A stretch of 64,000 bases of DNA from Streptococcus suis 10581 (GCA_000440235.1 ALKQ01000044.1:62001-126000), one strand, 5' to 3'; counted from the first letter of the stretch, positions 38,791 through 47,683 are shown. The notes: generated by a model not told the origin, from the sequence alone. Program-made: numbers and translations.

Positions 38791-39648
38791 TTAAATATCT
38801 TTTGATAGATATTCTTTCAAACTAAGATAACTATTTTGTGGACCAAAAAATTTGAATAGACATTCCGCTTCTCTATAGTATGAGAGAATTTCATCCTTTG
38901 ATAGAAATCCCTCTCCGACATTTGCGATTAAACAAAGCGTATCAGCCAAAAGATAACAACTCTTCTTGTCTCGCAAGATTTCGATTAGGTCTGTCAATTC
39001 ATCAATTGCCTGTGACTGCCTCTTCCTTTTAAAAAGATAGTGAGCGTGATTGTAGCGAATCTTGATATACTTATGAAAACTCTCTGTGTTTGATATATCC
39101 AAGTGGCTAAGCTTTTCTGAAATCCCCTCATACAAACCGTCTAAATCCTCATCTCGAGAAGTCAAGGCATAAAAATTAACCAAGCTATTGTATACATCCA
39201 GATAAAAACTAGATGTCTTACTGATTCGATGACTAAGTTCTTCCATACGTCCAATTGCAGTATCTTCCTTATGATAATGATGGAAGTCCACTATACAAGC
39301 CAGATAAGTTAAATATTCACTGCTTTCCTGCGAATGAACAGCTTCTTTCTGCTTCTCTGCCTCTACAAGATAAGCCAGTTGATCATAGGAACGAGTGAAC
39401 AAAGCTTTGTCCACCAATCGTTTAAATACCGTAATATCAGGCGCTTTATCTGATACACTTTCATCAAAAAAATAGTCCATAGACACCTGTAAGCGTTGTG
39501 ATAAAGCAAATAGTATATCCGATGTAGGAGCAACTCCTAATTTTTCAACTCGACTAATCAAACTCTGCTCACAAATTCCCTCTGCAAGCCCCTTTTGAGT
39601 AAAGCCAAGTTCCTTTCTTCTATTTTTAAAACGTTTACTAAGAATCAT
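38791..39648 (-). CDS. PlcR/TprA-type helix-turn-helix regulator
   Basis: A 285-residue regulator with an N-terminal XRE helix-turn-helix (about 1-60; RKELGFTQKGLAEGICEQS, then ISRVEKLGVAPT) and a TPR-like helical C-terminus (about 75-285). This is the layout of peptide-sensing PlcR/TprA/Rgg (RRNPP) proteins. The start at 39648 was chosen because GGAAAGGA lies seven bases upstream; a TTG ten codons earlier is the alternative. It lies upstream of the DUF1430 operon on the same strand and is its likely regulator. No convincing cognate peptide gene is seen. Confidence 0.82.
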   Translation of the reverse strand: MILSKRFKNRRKELGFTQKGLAEGICEQSLISRVEKLGVAPTSDILFALSQRLQVSMDYFFDESVSDKAPDITVFKRLVDKALFTRSYDQLAYLVEAEKQKEAVHSQESSEYLTYLACIVDFHHYHKEDTAIGRMEELSHRISKTSSFYLDVYNSLVNFYALTSRDEDLDGLYEGISEKLSHLDISNTESFHKYIKIRYNHAHYLFKRKRQSQAIDELTDLIEILRDKKSCYLLADTLCLIANVGEGFLSKDEILSYYREAECLFKFFGPQNSYLSLKEYLSKDI

Positions 39649-39801
39649 TTTCATATCCTTTCCATATGTATCCCTCAAGAAAAATCTCTATATAGATTAT
39701 TATATCAAAAGCATCTTTTTTAACATACTATTTCGACACAAAAGTATGTGTCAGAATTTTTGAGATTTGCTAAAAAGAGGAAGCTCCTTGAGAGAATGAA
39801 A

Positions 39802-39834
39802 AAGACTGAAGCAATTTTCTCTTGCTCCAGCCTT
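39802..39834. terminator. Terminator-like hairpin between regulator and IS
   Basis: Thirteen-base arms (39802-39814 and 39822-39834, two G-U pairs) with a 7-base loop. TTTTTC follows on the minus strand and T-rich sequence on the plus strand. It insulates the regulator gene from transcription out of the insertion sequence. Confidence 0.75.
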
Positions 39835-39902
39835 GTATTTTCTGTCTTTTTTTGATAGAATAACATTGACTGATTAAGCAAGGACGAGTTGCTCTAATCG
39901 GT

Positions 39903-39933
39903 GGCGTACGAGTACCAATCGTGCGCCTTTTTT
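39903..39933 (+). terminator. Plus-strand terminator next to the insertion sequence
   Basis: Nine-base arms GGCGTACGA and TCGTGCGCC (39903-39911 and 39919-39927, one G-U) followed by six T. No plus-strand gene precedes it in this 343-base gap, so it may be the 3' end of a gene disrupted by the insertion sequence or of a small RNA. Confidence 0.65.
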
Positions 39934-39949
39934 CTTTGTTTTAAGTTAC

Positions 39950-41375
39950 TAATAGTATACTTAAACATTCCTTAAAAGTCAAGGTTTTGGTTCACTTCAA
40001 ATGGCTAAATTCAGGCGGACATTTAACCTCCTGTACTCCGATATGCTCTTCGTGTGTTTCTTTTAGGTAGGCAGAAGCAAAATTCTTGTCTAGTTCCTGG
40101 TACTGCTTATAATCTTCTCTCCAAGAGCCAAAGAATAACTCTCTAAGCTCTCCACTTTGCCTTAACAAAATGATCTGACTCATGGTATCTCCGCCTGCTT
40201 CACTCCAGTACATTCCTCTGTGCTTCATCCTGTAGGTGATTTTGCGGTGCTGGCTTTCCATTATCCCAATACCTGCATGGCTAAATCCTCTTAACTCTGC
40301 TGGCTTGGTGTATTGGAAATTATTCAGCAACTTGTCACGTATCGTTAGTAGCTTTTCTAATGCTGGCTCGCTATCTGTCATTGACTCTGCCGTATCATAC
40401 ACAGTTCGTAGCATTTCTTTGTCATGAGTCTGAATTGCTTCAAACGCTTTATCTAACAATTCTTCTGGATAAGAACGCAAGCTATCTGTCAAATCTTTGT
40501 TCAAGTGATATTCATCATAGAAATGCTCATGTCGGACCTCTTTACCAAAAATCTTTACCAATTCTTTGAAGATATAAGGGGTATAGCCACGACCTCCGTC
40601 TGAGTTCGTAATCACAATTGCATCGTCTGTTAGTTCAAAATGATTGTGCAAATAGTCTTCCAGTTCTTTTCGTGCTGCAAGGTTATTGTCTGCCACAATT
40701 TCCTTTTTGTTTTGCAACTGGAAACGATTGTGTCCGACTTTCTCACTTCCTGTATGAACGACAAAGTGCGACAGCTCCTTAAAAATGCCACTATCTTCTT
40801 TCTTAGGATCCTTAAATCTCAGCATCACTCCGTCGCCCTCGATGTACAAACGATCCGTCAGAATTTTCTCCTTTACCTGGCTCTCTTCATAAAAACGATA
40901 GTCCTTCCGTTCTTCTAATAAATCTCCAGCGTAGCTAATCGCCTTACAAACAGTATTAGGAGTAATGGAGATATTGTACATCATCTCTACCACTCTAACG
41001 ACTGCTCGATAGGGCATCATGGAAGCCAACTCTGTTATTTGGAATAACAATTCTTGCGAATACCGCTCATTCTTTCTCAGCCCCAGTTTTTCATCAACAG
41101 GTACATAGCACTTGCCATCCTTGTACCAGCGATTACGCTTGAAGGTAACTTCTCCAAAAATAAAAAGAACTGTCCTCTCGGACTTGTTTACACACTTATA
41201 GCCCCTTGCTCTGAGAGAAGGGGCTATTGCTTTATCATAAGCTGCAATGTATTGATGAAACTCTTCGTGATTCCCTTTTCTAAAACTATCCGTCAATTTT
41301 CGTTCATCAAAATTTGTTAATGCCATTCATAATCTCCATTTTAACTTATCTAATGTAATTGTAGACAAGCAAGAA
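39950..41375 (-). mobile_element. ISLre2-family insertion sequence (approximate ends)
   Basis: Defined by one transposase gene. The terminal inverted repeats and target duplication could not be located with confidence, so the ends are estimates. It sits exactly at the junction between chromosomal genes and the conjugative-element genes. Confidence 0.7.
39992..41326 (-). CDS. ISLre2-family (UPF0236) transposase
   Basis: A 444-residue transposase of the UPF0236/ISLre2 family. Typical blocks are GEVTFKRNRWYKDGKCYVPV near residue 54, IEGDGVMLR (about 157-165), NSDGGRGY and HFYDEYHLNKDL near the middle, and a C-terminal GIGIMESQHRKITYRMKHRG. It appears full length with no frameshift, so it may be active. 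Confidence 0.92.
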   Translation of the reverse strand: MALTNFDERKLTDSFRKGNHEEFHQYIAAYDKAIAPSLRARGYKCVNKSERTVLFIFGEVTFKRNRWYKDGKCYVPVDEKLGLRKNERYSQELLFQITELASMMPYRAVVRVVEMMYNISITPNTVCKAISYAGDLLEERKDYRFYEESQVKEKILTDRLYIEGDGVMLRFKDPKKEDSGIFKELSHFVVHTGSEKVGHNRFQLQNKKEIVADNNLAARKELEDYLHNHFELTDDAIVITNSDGGRGYTPYIFKELVKIFGKEVRHEHFYDEYHLNKDLTDSLRSYPEELLDKAFEAIQTHDKEMLRTVYDTAESMTDSEPALEKLLTIRDKLLNNFQYTKPAELRGFSHAGIGIMESQHRKITYRMKHRGMYWSEAGGDTMSQIILLRQSGELRELFFGSWREDYKQYQELDKNFASAYLKETHEEHIGVQEVKCPPEFSHLK

Positions 41376-41431
41376 TGAGCAAGCAAGATTATTTTTACTC
41401 TGAAGAGGATTTTTCGTCGTCTAATGCCTTT

Positions 41432-43321
41432 TTACAACTCTGGACCGTGCTGCTGCTCATCTTTTTCACGGTTATCCGTTTCAGAATTATATTTCTTCAA
41501 CAAGTCGATGTAAGTCTCCATTTGGCGAATAACCGACTCATAATCACCAACTGCCTTATACAATTCGTCTTGCAGCTCTCTTATCTGCTCTTCGACCTGT
41601 TCGTAGGTTAGGTGAACAGAAACATTTAACTTGGCAAGTTCCATTCGAGAGCGACGTTGAATTTCTAGATCATCACTATCACAACCTGCCAGCAATTCTG
41701 CTACCTGGTTGTGTGTTTCGATTTTCTGATTGAGTTCAGTCATTTTCAATTCACTGAGCGCGATTTTTTCAATCAACTCTTGCTTAATTTCATTGTAAGA
41801 ACGCTCTTGTACCCTCAGACCAATCAGCAAGTTAATCTGCTCCATTTTTTCCTTTAGAGTATTCTCGGTGATAATTTTTCGATGAGGAACTTTCTGTCTC
41901 TCTCCGCTCAACTGCTTAATCAAGGTTTTCCCCATGACAAAACGGTTAGCATCCGAATTGTCTTTATTGTAGAGATAATAATATTTTTTCTCATCCAGGA
42001 ATATCCGATACCGTTTTTCAAGGTCAGGAGTCGTTTCAATCTCCAGGTGGCTATTGGGAATAAAGACTAGACCTTCTGAATCCAAGCCAAACCAGACTTT
42101 GATATAAAGACCGTCATTGACTTCCTTCTCGATTTGCCACTCCTCCAACTCCACTTCAAATAAATCTTTCTCCTCTTCCTGCACTTTTTCCTGCTGGTAT
42201 TGAGAGAGAATCTCCTCCGTGGAAATGCTAGTGTCCATCATATTTTCAAACTCCTGGAACTCTGCTGCAACCTCATCAACTGGTAGCAAGTTGTCATTTT
42301 GAATATCAATTTTTGAGAAATAGTCTTCAAAAAATGGCTGGTCATGACCGAACTTCTTACTGAGATTTTCCGAATTGATAACAATCTCTGTCTCACCACC
42401 TGATAAGCAAAAATCTATTGTCCTCGTTTTCATTTTGACATGCAAGGCAAGTTTTTCAGCCTTTCTGACAAAGTCTTGAAAATCTGTACTGTGTTTTAGT
42501 AGAAACTCTATCCGACGTTGAATGTCCTGTTTTGCAAAATAAGTCTGATAAAAGTCCCTATCATAAACTTCACGCTTATTGATTTTATCCGCTCGAATAT
42601 TTTTCTTCATATCCCTGTCGGTCATTCGGTAGGTCGTATGCTTTCCTGAAAAATCAATCTTAATTGATAACGCTTCAGCATTCTTAAAAAAATCTTCCAT
42701 GGACTTAGAATGCCTAAGTAGAAAATTGATCCGCTGTTTCAACTCGTATTTATGACTGCTCTGTTTATACATCTTATAGTCTGAATAAGAAAATCTGTTT
42801 GGCTCAACAATTTTTGCCCCAGCAATTTTTGAAATGCGATCAGAGATTTGCTTGAAATCTCGATAGCGTTTGCGATCCCACTTGAACTTTTTTTCTGACT
42901 GCAAGTCAATCGCATTGATGAGGATATGATTGTGAATATGGTCCTTGTCAACATGAGTTGCAACGATAAAACGAAACTTGCCACCAGTAAATTCCTTAGC
43001 GACTTCCCAACCAATGCGATTGATTTCTTCAGGTGTCAAATTATCGTCAGGAGAAAATGACTGAATAATATGGTGTGCATGAATCTTATTATTTTTTTCG
43101 AATAGTCGATCATCAAAACGATTGTAACGCTCATCGTTGATCTCAAAGTTCCACTGGTAGAAATCTACATAGTCCTCGTAAATTTTCCAGTCCAACTCTC
43201 CCAACATTCCAAAATCAGACACAAGTTCCAGTTCTTGAGTCTTGTCTGGATTGAGAATGTATTTGATCGTTTTCGTACGATAAGACACTCCATGAACTGC
43301 CTTATGTTTTGTCACTACCAT
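41432..43321 (-). CDS. Relaxase / mobilization nuclease of a Tn5252-type ICE
   Basis: A 629-residue relaxase of the MobP type (PF03432). The HAHHIIQSFSP block (about 81-91) and the histidine triad HVDKDHIHNH (about 123-132) form the metal site. The catalytic tyrosine should lie near the N-terminus (Y14 or Y21). It nicks oriT and pilots single-stranded DNA during conjugation. Its start overlaps mobC by 20 bases. A long coiled-coil-rich tail follows the nuclease domain. The insertion sequence begins about 100 bases beyond its stop. Confidence 0.92.
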   Translation of the reverse strand: MVVTKHKAVHGVSYRTKTIKYILNPDKTQELELVSDFGMLGELDWKIYEDYVDFYQWNFEINDERYNRFDDRLFEKNNKIHAHHIIQSFSPDDNLTPEEINRIGWEVAKEFTGGKFRFIVATHVDKDHIHNHILINAIDLQSEKKFKWDRKRYRDFKQISDRISKIAGAKIVEPNRFSYSDYKMYKQSSHKYELKQRINFLLRHSKSMEDFFKNAEALSIKIDFSGKHTTYRMTDRDMKKNIRADKINKREVYDRDFYQTYFAKQDIQRRIEFLLKHSTDFQDFVRKAEKLALHVKMKTRTIDFCLSGGETEIVINSENLSKKFGHDQPFFEDYFSKIDIQNDNLLPVDEVAAEFQEFENMMDTSISTEEILSQYQQEKVQEEEKDLFEVELEEWQIEKEVNDGLYIKVWFGLDSEGLVFIPNSHLEIETTPDLEKRYRIFLDEKKYYYLYNKDNSDANRFVMGKTLIKQLSGERQKVPHRKIITENTLKEKMEQINLLIGLRVQERSYNEIKQELIEKIALSELKMTELNQKIETHNQVAELLAGCDSDDLEIQRRSRMELAKLNVSVHLTYEQVEEQIRELQDELYKAVGDYESVIRQMETYIDLLKKYNSETDNREKDEQQHGPEL

Positions 43322-43676
43322 ATTGATTTTCCAACTCCTTAATTTTCAATTCCAGCTCATTTCTAAATTTGTCGGCCAGCTCCGCAACAAGCTCCTCCAA
43401 CTGCTCAACTTGGGAGGGAGCAACATCTTTACTTTGGTTGGCAGCCTTAGCAATCTGGTTAACATTATTTCCAATCCTTCTCAACTCATATAACACCTGC
43501 TCATAAGTAGATAAGTCCACCTGAATAATTGGGACAGTGGGAAAGAGGAGAACTCGCCTAGCATAGGTCGAGAATCTCAACATTCCAAACTTTGCCATGT
43601 TCTCACGAATCAATCTTTCCTCAACTTCATCAACAAATACTCTCTTCAAAATCGGTCTGACTCTTCTCACACTCAT
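43302..43676 (-). CDS. MobC-family mobilization accessory protein
   Basis: A 124-residue protein with the MobC signature RRIGNNVNQIAKAANQS (about 66-82). It helps the relaxase form the oriT relaxosome. The start at 43676 was chosen for the GGAG site; it overlaps the preceding stop by four bases. Confidence 0.85.
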   Translation of the reverse strand: MSVRRVRPILKRVFVDEVEERLIRENMAKFGMLRFSTYARRVLLFPTVPIIQVDLSTYEQVLYELRRIGNNVNQIAKAANQSKDVAPSQVEQLEELVAELADKFRNELELKIKELENQYGSDKT

Positions 43677-44068
43677 AGCCACTTCTCCTTAAATTCGTCA
43701 CTCAATGTCAGTTCCTGGTTAGCTATTTCCAACAACTCACGGAAACACTCCATTACTCGTCTCATATGATCGTGAGCAACTTGATTGCTTGATTCTGCCA
43801 ACACTTGTATCTGGTAAAGCGTCAGATAAATTCGTTCCAGCTTATGAACCGTCTCCATATCATGATACTGCTGCCGAACAATGTCCGCTAGCAAAGTTGG
43901 CAACTCTGGTAGTATCCTTTCTACAGAACTTGCTATAGATGAGTGCTTGGGGGACAGAACTCTCTTTCTAACAAAGTCCGAGAAATTGCGTTCGCCAGCC
44001 TGTCTCATCTCTTCTTCTAACTGTTGTAATTCGTCCTCTGTCAGACGGAATGTTTTCTTGACATCCAT
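43673..44068 (-). CDS. Small DNA-binding accessory protein of the mobilization region
   Basis: A 131-residue protein whose first 45 residues (KKTFRLTEDELQQLEEEM, then NFSDFVRKRVL) look like a ribbon-helix-helix domain of plasmid mobilization proteins; the rest is helical. The start at 44068 has AGGAGG. Two 17-base palindromes lie 26-68 bases upstream and are likely binding sites. Confidence 0.78.
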   Translation of the reverse strand: MDVKKTFRLTEDELQQLEEEMRQAGERNFSDFVRKRVLSPKHSSIASSVERILPELPTLLADIVRQQYHDMETVHKLERIYLTLYQIQVLAESSNQVAHDHMRRVMECFRELLEIANQELTLSDEFKEKWL

Positions 44069-44093
44069 TTTATTACCTCCTCGTATTCCTTTT

Positions 44094-44136
44094 GTCGGAC
44101 ATTGTCCGACGTTCGACCTGTCCGACATTGTCGGAC
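44094..44136. promoter_or_regulatory. Paired 17-base palindromes in the oriT region
   Basis: Two perfect palindromes with 8-base arms and one central base: GTCGGACATTGTCCGAC (44094-44110) and GTCCGACATTGTCGGAC (44120-44136), separated by 9 bases. They are almost mirror copies of each other. They sit just upstream of the three mobilization genes, consistent with operator or relaxosome sites. Confidence 0.8.
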
Positions 44137-44183
44137 AAAGAATAGCGTCAGCTATTCACTTCTCTTAGAGCTTTGCGAGCATG

Positions 44184-44203
44184 GTCGTTGTAGCCACAAC
44201 GAC
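44184..44203. other. Candidate oriT hairpin
   Basis: Perfect 8-base arms GTCGTTGT and ACAACGAC with a 4-base loop, followed on the plus strand by GGTTTTTT. In the 263-base gap between topB and the mobilization genes it is the best candidate for an oriT stem. It could instead be a terminator on the plus strand. No nick site was identified. Confidence 0.45.
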
Positions 44204-44331
44204 GGTTTTTTAATAGTCAGCAAAGGTCTAAACTTTCGTTTTTCCCTCTGCCGACTGCTTAAAAAATTCTTGGTGACTTCGTCCCCAAACCCCTAAATCG
44301 TTTTTCCAAAACGATTTTCTCCTCCATCATT

Positions 44332-46125
44332 TCATGATGAAGAATGATAAGAACTGCCCAAATCTTTGTAGCGTTCTTGATGAATAACTTCTTCAATCTG
44401 CTTAGCAATTGCCATTTTTACTTGTAGAATAAATTGTTCTTTTTGTATCTCTCCTCGACCAATCCGAACTAAGGTCTCTTCCCAAATCTTAGTAGTCTCA
44501 ATATTGGTATACATGATGTCAAACTGTTTTAGAAAGTAGATGAGCTTCTTTCCTCTATCCAAAGGGAAGAGTTGACCCGTTTTCTTATCCTTGACAAGGT
44601 ACTGTCTTTCAAAAATCTTCTTCAAAATCTCAGCCCTAGTTGCTGCAGTTCCCAAGCGAAATTTTTTCAAAATGGTAGAAAGTAGGTCTGCTTCAGTAAT
44701 TCTTTTCGGTGGCTTCGTCTCATCTTGAATCCATGTTTTTTCAATTTCAACCGCCTGACCTACTTCAAATTCTTCTGACAAGAACTTCAGTTGTCGTATG
44801 GAAGGTACAAATTTCCGCCAGCCTTTCGATACAAGTTGAGCACCAGTCGTTGAAAATTCATAGCCATTATTTTCCAAAATGACTTTACGTTTTTCATAAA
44901 CATAGTCGCCCTCAAACATCAGAAGTGTCCGCTTAGCAATTTCTTTATAGAGGATAATCTCATCTGTATCAAAGAAATATTCTGTCTGGTTTGGGAAAGT
45001 ATCTGTCGGGATAATCGCATGGTGTTCCCCAGTCTGCTCATCGTCAACATAGTGACTAGATAGTGTCTCCTTCTTCTTTTCAAATCCAACCATATCAATC
45101 CCTGTTGATAATCTCTCAACATAGCCAGGTTGGTTGAGATACAAAAATTCAAAATTGGTAATCGTCTTGTAGTCTGTTCTTGGATAAGAAGTAACTTCCT
45201 TGTCGTATAGTTGTTGGGCAACAGCTAAGGTTTTATCTGCCGACCACTGAAAATATTTACTCATGTGTGCCTGAAGATCAGATAAATCAAATAATTCAGG
45301 GGCAGACTTTTCAACGATTTCAATAGAAACCTCAGCCACTCTTGCAGTAGTTGATAAACTTTTGACAACCTCATCGGCTTCCTCGCAAGTGTGAAAAATA
45401 TCTCTGTTGGTAAAGGTTAAATCATTTTCTTTATCCAACAGTTGCACTTTATAGAATGCCATGGAAGAAAAATTTGAAATGCTCTCATCATTTTCAACAA
45501 TCAGATTGACAATCGGAGTCTGCACTCGACCGACAGACATGGCCTTATCTTGTTCCCCAAGTAGACCATCTTTTTTCATTTTGATAGTGGTAAAAGGGCT
45601 AAGATTGTAACCAACTAACCAATCCGAAATATGGCGAGCTGTCGCTTCGTGATAAAGATTAACCGTCTGGCTTGCTGGTAACAATTGAGAAAAACTCTTC
45701 TGTATCCCTTGTTTGGAAAGTGAGTTGCACCACAAACGCCACTTCACTTTTGACATGGCTTTAGGAATTTTTTCTAGTATGCGGTAGGCAATCGCTTCTC
45801 CCTCTCGTCCTGGGTCAGTCCCAATAATGACTGTATCTGCTCGGTCTACTTCTCGTTTTATGGTTGAAAATACTTTGCGTTTTCCTGAAGAAATTCGATA
45901 ATTAAACTCCTTTGGAAAGACAGGTAAATTGTTCAGGTTCCAGTTCTCATATTGTTTCAATGGATTTTCCATGTGAACAATATGTCCAACTGAGCTGACG
46001 ATCACAAGCTCACCAAAGGTGGAATTTGTCACTCTCCAGCAATCATTATCCCATTTTGCTTGACCCAGGGCCTTTGCATATTTCTTCGCTTGGTCTGGCT
46101 TCTCTGCTAAGATAACCGTTGTCAT
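44332..46125 (-). CDS. topB: DNA topoisomerase III (type IA)
   Basis: A 597-residue type IA topoisomerase. It has an N-terminal TOPRIM domain (TTVILAEKPDQAKKYA and GTDPGREGEAIAYRI) and the catalytic tyrosine in TSYPRTDY (about residue 313). It lacks the C-terminal zinc-finger extension of longer enzymes. Such genes are common in Gram-positive ICEs and plasmids, where they unlink DNA after transfer. It overlaps the preceding gene by four bases. Confidence 0.93.
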   Translation of the reverse strand: MTTVILAEKPDQAKKYAKALGQAKWDNDCWRVTNSTFGELVIVSSVGHIVHMENPLKQYENWNLNNLPVFPKEFNYRISSGKRKVFSTIKREVDRADTVIIGTDPGREGEAIAYRILEKIPKAMSKVKWRLWCNSLSKQGIQKSFSQLLPASQTVNLYHEATARHISDWLVGYNLSPFTTIKMKKDGLLGEQDKAMSVGRVQTPIVNLIVENDESISNFSSMAFYKVQLLDKENDLTFTNRDIFHTCEEADEVVKSLSTTARVAEVSIEIVEKSAPELFDLSDLQAHMSKYFQWSADKTLAVAQQLYDKEVTSYPRTDYKTITNFEFLYLNQPGYVERLSTGIDMVGFEKKKETLSSHYVDDEQTGEHHAIIPTDTFPNQTEYFFDTDEIILYKEIAKRTLLMFEGDYVYEKRKVILENNGYEFSTTGAQLVSKGWRKFVPSIRQLKFLSEEFEVGQAVEIEKTWIQDETKPPKRITEADLLSTILKKFRLGTAATRAEILKKIFERQYLVKDKKTGQLFPLDRGKKLIYFLKQFDIMYTNIETTKIWEETLVRIGRGEIQKEQFILQVKMAIAKQIEEVIHQERYKDLGSSYHSSS

Positions 46126-46451
46126 GGTGTACTCCTTTCTTGTGCAAATAACTGCTCGACTTTCAACTTATCCTTTGCTTCCTGTATCTCATCATTCAAG
46201 TTGCGGTTGCGTTTCCGTTCCTTTTGCTTTGATTTGAGTTGCTGACCCTTGGTGCGTTGATTTGGATTTTTTGAAACAGATTGAATAGGCTTACGCTGCT
46301 TCAAATTAGCTATATACTTCTCTAATAAATCGACATCGGCTTCTGATAGTTCTTCTAAAATAGAAGTGATACGATGATAGGGATAAGTTTTTTCTGGGAG
46401 GTTTTCCTCTTCTTTTTGCCTATCTTGAACAAACCACTTTCTAAATATCAT
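46122..46451 (-). CDS. Small basic ICE protein of unknown function
   Basis: A 109-residue, lysine- and arginine-rich protein (core block SKNPNQRTKGQQLKSKQ) with no recognised domain. The start at 46451 follows GAGAGGAGCAG. It is translationally coupled to topB by a 4-base overlap. The basic tail suggests nucleic-acid contact, which is only an inference. Confidence 0.65.
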   Translation of the reverse strand: MIFRKWFVQDRQKEEENLPEKTYPYHRITSILEELSEADVDLLEKYIANLKQRKPIQSVSKNPNQRTKGQQLKSKQKERKRNRNLNDEIQEAKDKLKVEQLFAQERSTP

Positions 46452-46473
46452 ACTGCTCCTCTCTATCAAAAAA

Positions 46474-46489
46474 CAGCTCGTGAGAGCTG
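46474..46489 (-). terminator. Hairpin upstream of the topB pair
   Basis: Perfect 6-base arms CAGCTC and GAGCTG with a 4-base loop and TTTTTT on the minus strand, 7 bases after the stop of the 323-residue ORF and overlapping the leader of the next gene. Confidence 0.75.
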
Positions 46490-46495
46490 CTCTTC

Positions 46496-47467
46496 TTAAT
46501 TCAAATACTCACGGCATTCGTCAAATAGATTGTGGAAATGTTGAAGTTTTTGAACAACTTCTTCCTGATGTTGATACTCAGCTTCCAGTGCTTCATTCTC
46601 CAGCGCCGCCTGTCTTGCCTGCTCGATAATCGCGTTATTAGCGAGAATTTTCTCACGAATCTGTGAACGTTCTTGTGTGATTCGGGCAATATTTTTGATG
46701 AGACTTTCCTTGTTTAGGACAACTGGATCGAGTATCTCTCCATGTTCTCTCTTTGCTGGTAGACTTGCTTCACTTGCAGTAGAAACTGTTACAACCGTAT
46801 TCTTTTCCAGCTCTGTTGACCCAGGGTTTGGCACTTCTTGCGCTTTTGAACTGGAAATTTCCGAACCAATAATAGATGTCCCTACTTCCTTTTGTACTTG
46901 CTGCTCTTGAAACTTTTCAGCATAGTTCACTTCAGTAGTTGTCTCTGTCGTGGCAGTTTCCGATTTGCCAGCTGGTGACTGCCCCTGCAATTGTCGAGCA
47001 ATAGCAGCTCTTGCTTCATCAGGACTCATGCCATGAAAGTTGACATCTACTGTCTCTGTTTTCTCCTGTCTTTGGCTTGGAGCAGTTGTTTCTTCCAACG
47101 GTTCTCCATCATAGACCCACGGCTTTTTTGTTGTTGTCATCGCCTCGTTTCCTTTCTCTTCCTTCTTCTTTTTTGGGGGTAGTAGCTTCTGAAACACTCT
47201 CTTAAAAATCGAAGCACGTTTCACTTGCTGCTTTCCATCAAACTCAGAAAGCAAGTCCTCAGTGTATTCTGTGTATCCAAGTTGAACTATTTTCTCCATT
47301 ACAACTTGTCCATCTGATAGTCGCCGAACCGAGAGCATGGTGCCTACAGCACCATCATTCCTTGCTCGATAGTTTTGTATATCGAGATAGGAAACTAATT
47401 CGATATAGCTATCAAATTCCACTGCCTCAGCATTTGCAACGGTCTGATCGATAATCTGATAGGTCAT
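46496..47467 (-). CDS. Conserved ICE protein of unknown function, 323 residues
   Basis: The N-terminal 110 residues look globular (MTYQIIDQTVANAEAV start). A lysine-rich linker follows (about 92-108), then a low-complexity Thr/Glu-rich middle, and a C-terminal coiled coil (about 250-323). It has a GGAAGGAGG ribosome site. No family was recognised with confidence; similar proteins occur near topB in Tn5252-type elements as I recall. Confidence 0.6.
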   Translation of the reverse strand: MTYQIIDQTVANAEAVEFDSYIELVSYLDIQNYRARNDGAVGTMLSVRRLSDGQVVMEKIVQLGYTEYTEDLLSEFDGKQQVKRASIFKRVFQKLLPPKKKKEEKGNEAMTTTKKPWVYDGEPLEETTAPSQRQEKTETVDVNFHGMSPDEARAAIARQLQGQSPAGKSETATTETTTEVNYAEKFQEQQVQKEVGTSIIGSEISSSKAQEVPNPGSTELEKNTVVTVSTASEASLPAKREHGEILDPVVLNKESLIKNIARITQERSQIREKILANNAIIEQARQAALENEALEAEYQHQEEVVQKLQHFHNLFDECREYLN

Positions 47468-47494
47468 AGTACCTCCTTCCTGATATCTCTTAAT

Positions 47495-47683
47495 CTAGCC
47501 CATTGCATCCAGATATTCTGAAACGCTCATGTTCATAGTAGTAGCTTTTACTCGAACTTGCTCATGGAAAGCTTTATAAAAATCATTTTCCAAACTAGCA
47601 AGCTTTTCTTGTTCCTTAGCAACTGTTTCCCGTTGCTTTTCTACTTTTTCCTCTAGCTTTTTGAGTGAGTCTTGCTTAGACAT
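47495..47683 (-). CDS. Short coiled-coil ICE protein
   Basis: A 62-residue protein. Residues 5-40 form a strongly predicted coiled coil (KKLEEKVEKQRETVAKEQEK) and the C-terminus ends SVSEYLDAMG. It has a good AGGAGAAAG ribosome site. Function unknown; similar short proteins sit beside mobilization genes in streptococcal ICEs. Confidence 0.65.
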   Translation of the reverse strand: MSKQDSLKKLEEKVEKQRETVAKEQEKLASLENDFYKAFHEQVRVKATTMNMSVSEYLDAMG

